A program made the position numbers and the translations under genes. From positions 9,461,099 through 9,525,098 of the forward strand of contig SSBO01000012.1 of NCBI GenBank assembly GCA_005281725.1: a DNA stretch of 64,000 nucleotides. The letters run 5' to 3'. Positions 60,734-64,000 of this stretch are shown piece after piece (the stretch's first letter is position 1; every line of letters starts with the position of its first letter). This DNA comes from Wuchereria bancrofti. Lineage: Eukaryota; Nematoda; Chromadorea; Rhabditida; Onchocercidae. The notes beneath the pieces were generated by a model. The model was not told the DNA's origin and did not search any database. It saw nothing but the letters and a program-made list of their open reading frames with translations.

Positions 60734-63531
60734 TTATTTTTGACGTGTTCTAATCCTACGATTGAAATCAGCCAATTTGGGACATAAAATTTTTTCAAAT
60801 GCTCGACGAAATTCCAAGTTTAATATACCATAAAGAAATGGATTGAGCGATGAATTAATGTAACCAAGCCAAATAAATGCTTGCATGATCTGCAATTGAA
60901 TTAAATTTATTAAACAATTTTCAAAAAATTTTTTCGAACTTAAATTATGAAGCAAAAAAAGGAAAAAAAAAAGAAGGAAAAAATAATTGATTAAATAACA
61001 ATAATTGATTTTTTTTCCTCAAGTTACCATTTATGCTAGATATTTCAGCGTGAAAAATTACAAAATGATCAAATAAGCAGGAAAAAAAATGCGAAAATAA
61101 TTTGATAATAAAAATAAAACCAATGTTTTTTTTTTTAAATTTCACAATAAAACTAAAACAATTTTTGCTTAAAAATTTTTCTAAGTCAATTCAAAAAGTT
61201 TTTTTAAACAAAAAAAAAAAACTTTTTTTTTGTGCTCTCACATGAATTAATAATTCAAATAATTCTAATAAATACACAAAATTATGTTATTATCATTGTT
61301 TTTCCACAAAAAAAAAGTGGAAACAAGTTTTAGCTTTTTTATAGTTTCATTTAATACATAATAAAATACATAAACCGATGTCAAATTTTATTTTTAAATT
61401 TTGATTTAAGATTAAAATATGCTAACCTTTGGGTGAACATAGCATGAATTACAAAATGGCATTATAACATACGCGCAAAAGAATGGAAGCCAGCAAAATG
61501 AAAATACAAAAATGATAACTGCAATTGTTTTTGCTGCTCGTTTTTCTTTAGATACACTAATTTGTTCTCGTTGCCTTACAGCAGTTGCAGTTTGATCCTT
61601 CAAAAAAAAGAACTTTTTTGCGTTATTTCTAGAATTAATAGTTCGAATTAATTAAATATATATGCTGTTGTCTAATTAAAAAGTACTGAAATTTATTGTT
61701 AATATTAACTATTATTATTATTATTATTATTGTTATTATTATTATTATTTAGTTATTATTCTTATTGTTAATATTGCATATTTTAAATTTTAGTAATTGA
61801 ATGAGACAAATTTTCCTCTTCTTTCTTTTTTCATTACCAATAATATTGAATAAAGAATTATCACAAAAAAATAAATCAAATTGGAATTTCACATCATTAA
61901 ATTAACTGAAAGAATTTTTTTTTAATTATTGATAACCTTTGCTTCATTTTTTAATGTTTTCACAGCAAATCGTGAATTACTGGATAAAATATCACTGCTA
62001 TGAGTATGACTGCTTCGTGTTACAGCCTGCAGAATACATTTTAAAAATTTTCTAAGACTTTGCCACTTTTTTTTTCTTTCGAACTTTTTGGTTGTTAGTT
62101 ACTTTTTTCTCCTTTCATTTAACCACTGGAATGTTTATAAAAAGTTGCATGCAACACGCGATTCTTTTATTAGTACACATTATTTTGTCAGTTTAATAAA
62201 TAATTTGGGATAAATTTAGGATTAACATAATTTCAACTAACACTTAGCTGATAATTATAAAAAAAATATTTTAAAATATTCATTTAATTCATCGGACAAA
62301 ATTTTGCCAGTTTACTTAAAATTTTTTTTTTTGTTTTTTCTGTTTTCTTCTCACATACTATAAATTACATAAATTTTACTAACATACCATTTCACGAATT
62401 CCACTACAATTATCAGTTGAAACGAAAGTTGCATTACCGAATGTTTGAAGATTATTTTTGCGTATGCTTGGTCGTCTGATTTGAAATTTATTTCCACCAG
62501 ATAACGCACTTCGACCTATAATGATGAATAAATGTTAAAATTTCTATCAAAATTTGGTTAATAATTTTTTTAACAGTTGCAATGTCTGATAATTTCATGT
62601 CAAATGATTAAAAAATAAATAATATTTTAAAGAGTTTTCTAAAGTCTGTTTTATTTAAAAAATTTCTTTTTTTGATTTTATACTTAATAATTTTTCATCT
62701 TTCACATTCAAATATAATGCAATTAAAATAAACAGACAAACTCCAATTTTTCCTGATTCGTTGTCGTGCGGCAAGAAATATTTTTACATAAACAATAACC
62801 ATTACAGCAAGAGGAACAAAAAATGAACCACTAGCTGAGTAAACAACAAATGCTTTTTCAGTTGTTAATTCACAATGTGTTTTTAAACTTTCACTTGACC
62901 AATCATTCCAACCAATTATTGGTGGTACACTAATACATGCACTTGCTAACCAAACCTATTAAAATAAATAATTTCAATAATTTCATTAATAATTAATAGT
63001 ATCAGTTTTTTCTGTTTACAAAATTTTACACATTCTAATTAAAAGAAGAAGTGAGATGAAGAAACGAAAAGATTTTTTTTTAAATCGATCAATTTCATAA
63101 ATTAAGGAAAATATATGGGAATAATATTTGAAATTAATGATTGACATAAACGAATAATTGTTCCATTTGACAAATTCCATTTGACGCAATATCTATTAAT
63201 TGAAACAGAAAAAAAGGAAAAGAAAAGCATATTTTTACATAAACATTAACCAAGTGGTTTGAATTCAATTTGAAATTATTAATTTACAAACAATTTAATA
63301 CCATTTAGTAATGTAAATTTTTCATAAATAAATATGAATAATTATATACCACAGCTATTGTACGACAAACAAATTTCAATGTTCTTTTATGAACATAATT
63401 AATTGGATCATGAATTGCCCAATAACGATCCAGTGCAATTGCACAAAGATTTAAAATTGATGATGTGCAAAGCATTATATCAGCTGTTGTGAATATATGA
63501 CATAAGGTCATTCCTAATAACCATCGTCCAC
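60734..63531 (-). CDS. Class A aminergic GPCR, probable tyramine receptor (3' part)
   Basis: Seven-helix receptor for a biogenic amine, lacking its start in this window. Exons on the minus strand: 63531 (or 63551)-63350, 62955-62742, 62515-62388, 62026-61937, 61597-61427, 60889-60734. They give 312 residues plus TAA, all phases matching. Seen: GGRWLLG before TM3, the amine-binding Asp in [34 protein letters not shown]5 [13 protein letters not shown] with both ligand-contact Ser positions, a third intracellular loop of about 100 residues ending [21 protein letters not shown] in TM6, NPFLYG in TM7, and a short tail with a helix-8 Cys (KILCPKL). DPINY and the TM5 sequence resemble invertebrate tyramine/octopamine receptors (tyra-2/ser-2 group), but a 5-HT1-like receptor is not excluded. 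TM1-TM2 exons must lie to the right of position 64000. Confidence 0.9.
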
Positions 63532-63551
63532 CTGAAATATCTTTTCTTGCA

Positions 63552-63717
63552 CTAAAATTTTTGTCAAGAAAAAAAACAAACCACTTTATTAATATTGTTA
63601 TCAGTACTTGGCTTTTCATCATTATCATTATTATTAAATTACAAAAAAGTTTAAACTGTCAAAATACTACTACTACCAATATTAATAGTTACAGTAATAA
63701 TAGCAGTAACAACAACG

Positions 63718-63750
<33 letters not shown>

Positions 63751-64000
63751 TAAAAACTATAGTAATGATGAGACTTAATTTGCACCCAGAAAATAATTTT
63801 TTTATATGATTTTTCATTTATAAGAAAAAATAAGAAATTTTTTGTTTTTTTCTGGGTTCATTTCGAATTTTCATTATGTCTTATTTAATTGTTTATTTAT
63901 TTTTAACAATTCTACAATTCCTATATGCTTTGTAAGTTTAACTGATGCATTCATTTTATACCATAAAATTAATTTATTAATTTCGTAACGTTCTTCCCTA
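63552..64000. other. GPCR intron and (ATA)n array at window edge
   Basis: Contains an (ATA)n microsatellite at about 63714-63750. No TM1-TM2 coding sequence is seen, so this is probably an intron of the receptor gene. Confidence 0.5.

Overview
The window looks like nematode nuclear DNA, most likely from a filarial or other spirurid (clade III) species. It is very AT-rich, full of homopolymers and microsatellites, and its genes are split into many short exons with TTTCAG-type acceptors. The encoded proteins are animal (a calmodulin-regulated calcium pump, a SET/MYND protein, a MAP kinase kinase and an aminergic GPCR). The species assignment is inference. I see no bacterial operon, CRISPR array, rRNA or convincing tRNA.

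Layout. 1-21 kb is gene-poor: low-complexity AT, a roughly 0.95-kb degenerate 21-bp minisatellite (845-1790), microsatellites, long CT/GA tracts, and three short exon-like islands I cannot assign. About 21.8-43.6 kb (+) is one large plasma-membrane Ca2+-ATPase (PMCA) gene. I assembled it exon by exon, and the 23 shared exons close in frame (1,107 codons). It has two alternative C-terminal ends, a basic mini-exon behind a GC donor, and a NAGNAG acceptor. About 48.2-52.2 kb (-) is an 11-exon SMYD-type SET/MYND gene (550 aa). 53.8-54.8 kb is a second degenerate minisatellite, with a period of about 31 bp. 54.9-58.1 kb (+) is a 10-exon dual-specificity MAP kinase kinase closest to the MKK4/SEK group (362 aa). 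60.7-63.5 kb (-) is the 3' six exons of a class A aminergic, probably tyramine, receptor whose first exons lie beyond the right edge.

Arrangement. PMCA and SMYD are convergent, SMYD and MAPKK are divergent across a 2.7-kb interval that carries the second minisatellite, and MAPKK and the GPCR are convergent. No operon is evident. The genes touch signalling (Ca2+ export, a stress kinase cascade, an amine receptor), but nothing shows that they act together.

I found no clearly new multi-gene system. The most interesting content is the splicing design of the PMCA gene. A 33-nt cassette inserts a basic segment with an RRKS site into the lipid-responsive loop. A 69-nt cassette would split the calmodulin-binding helix. 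One C-terminus ends in a PDZ-type SSV, and the acceptor of the other sits behind a 77-nt poly-T run. All exon models come from reading frames, splice consensus and remembered family motifs, with no alignment or transcript data.
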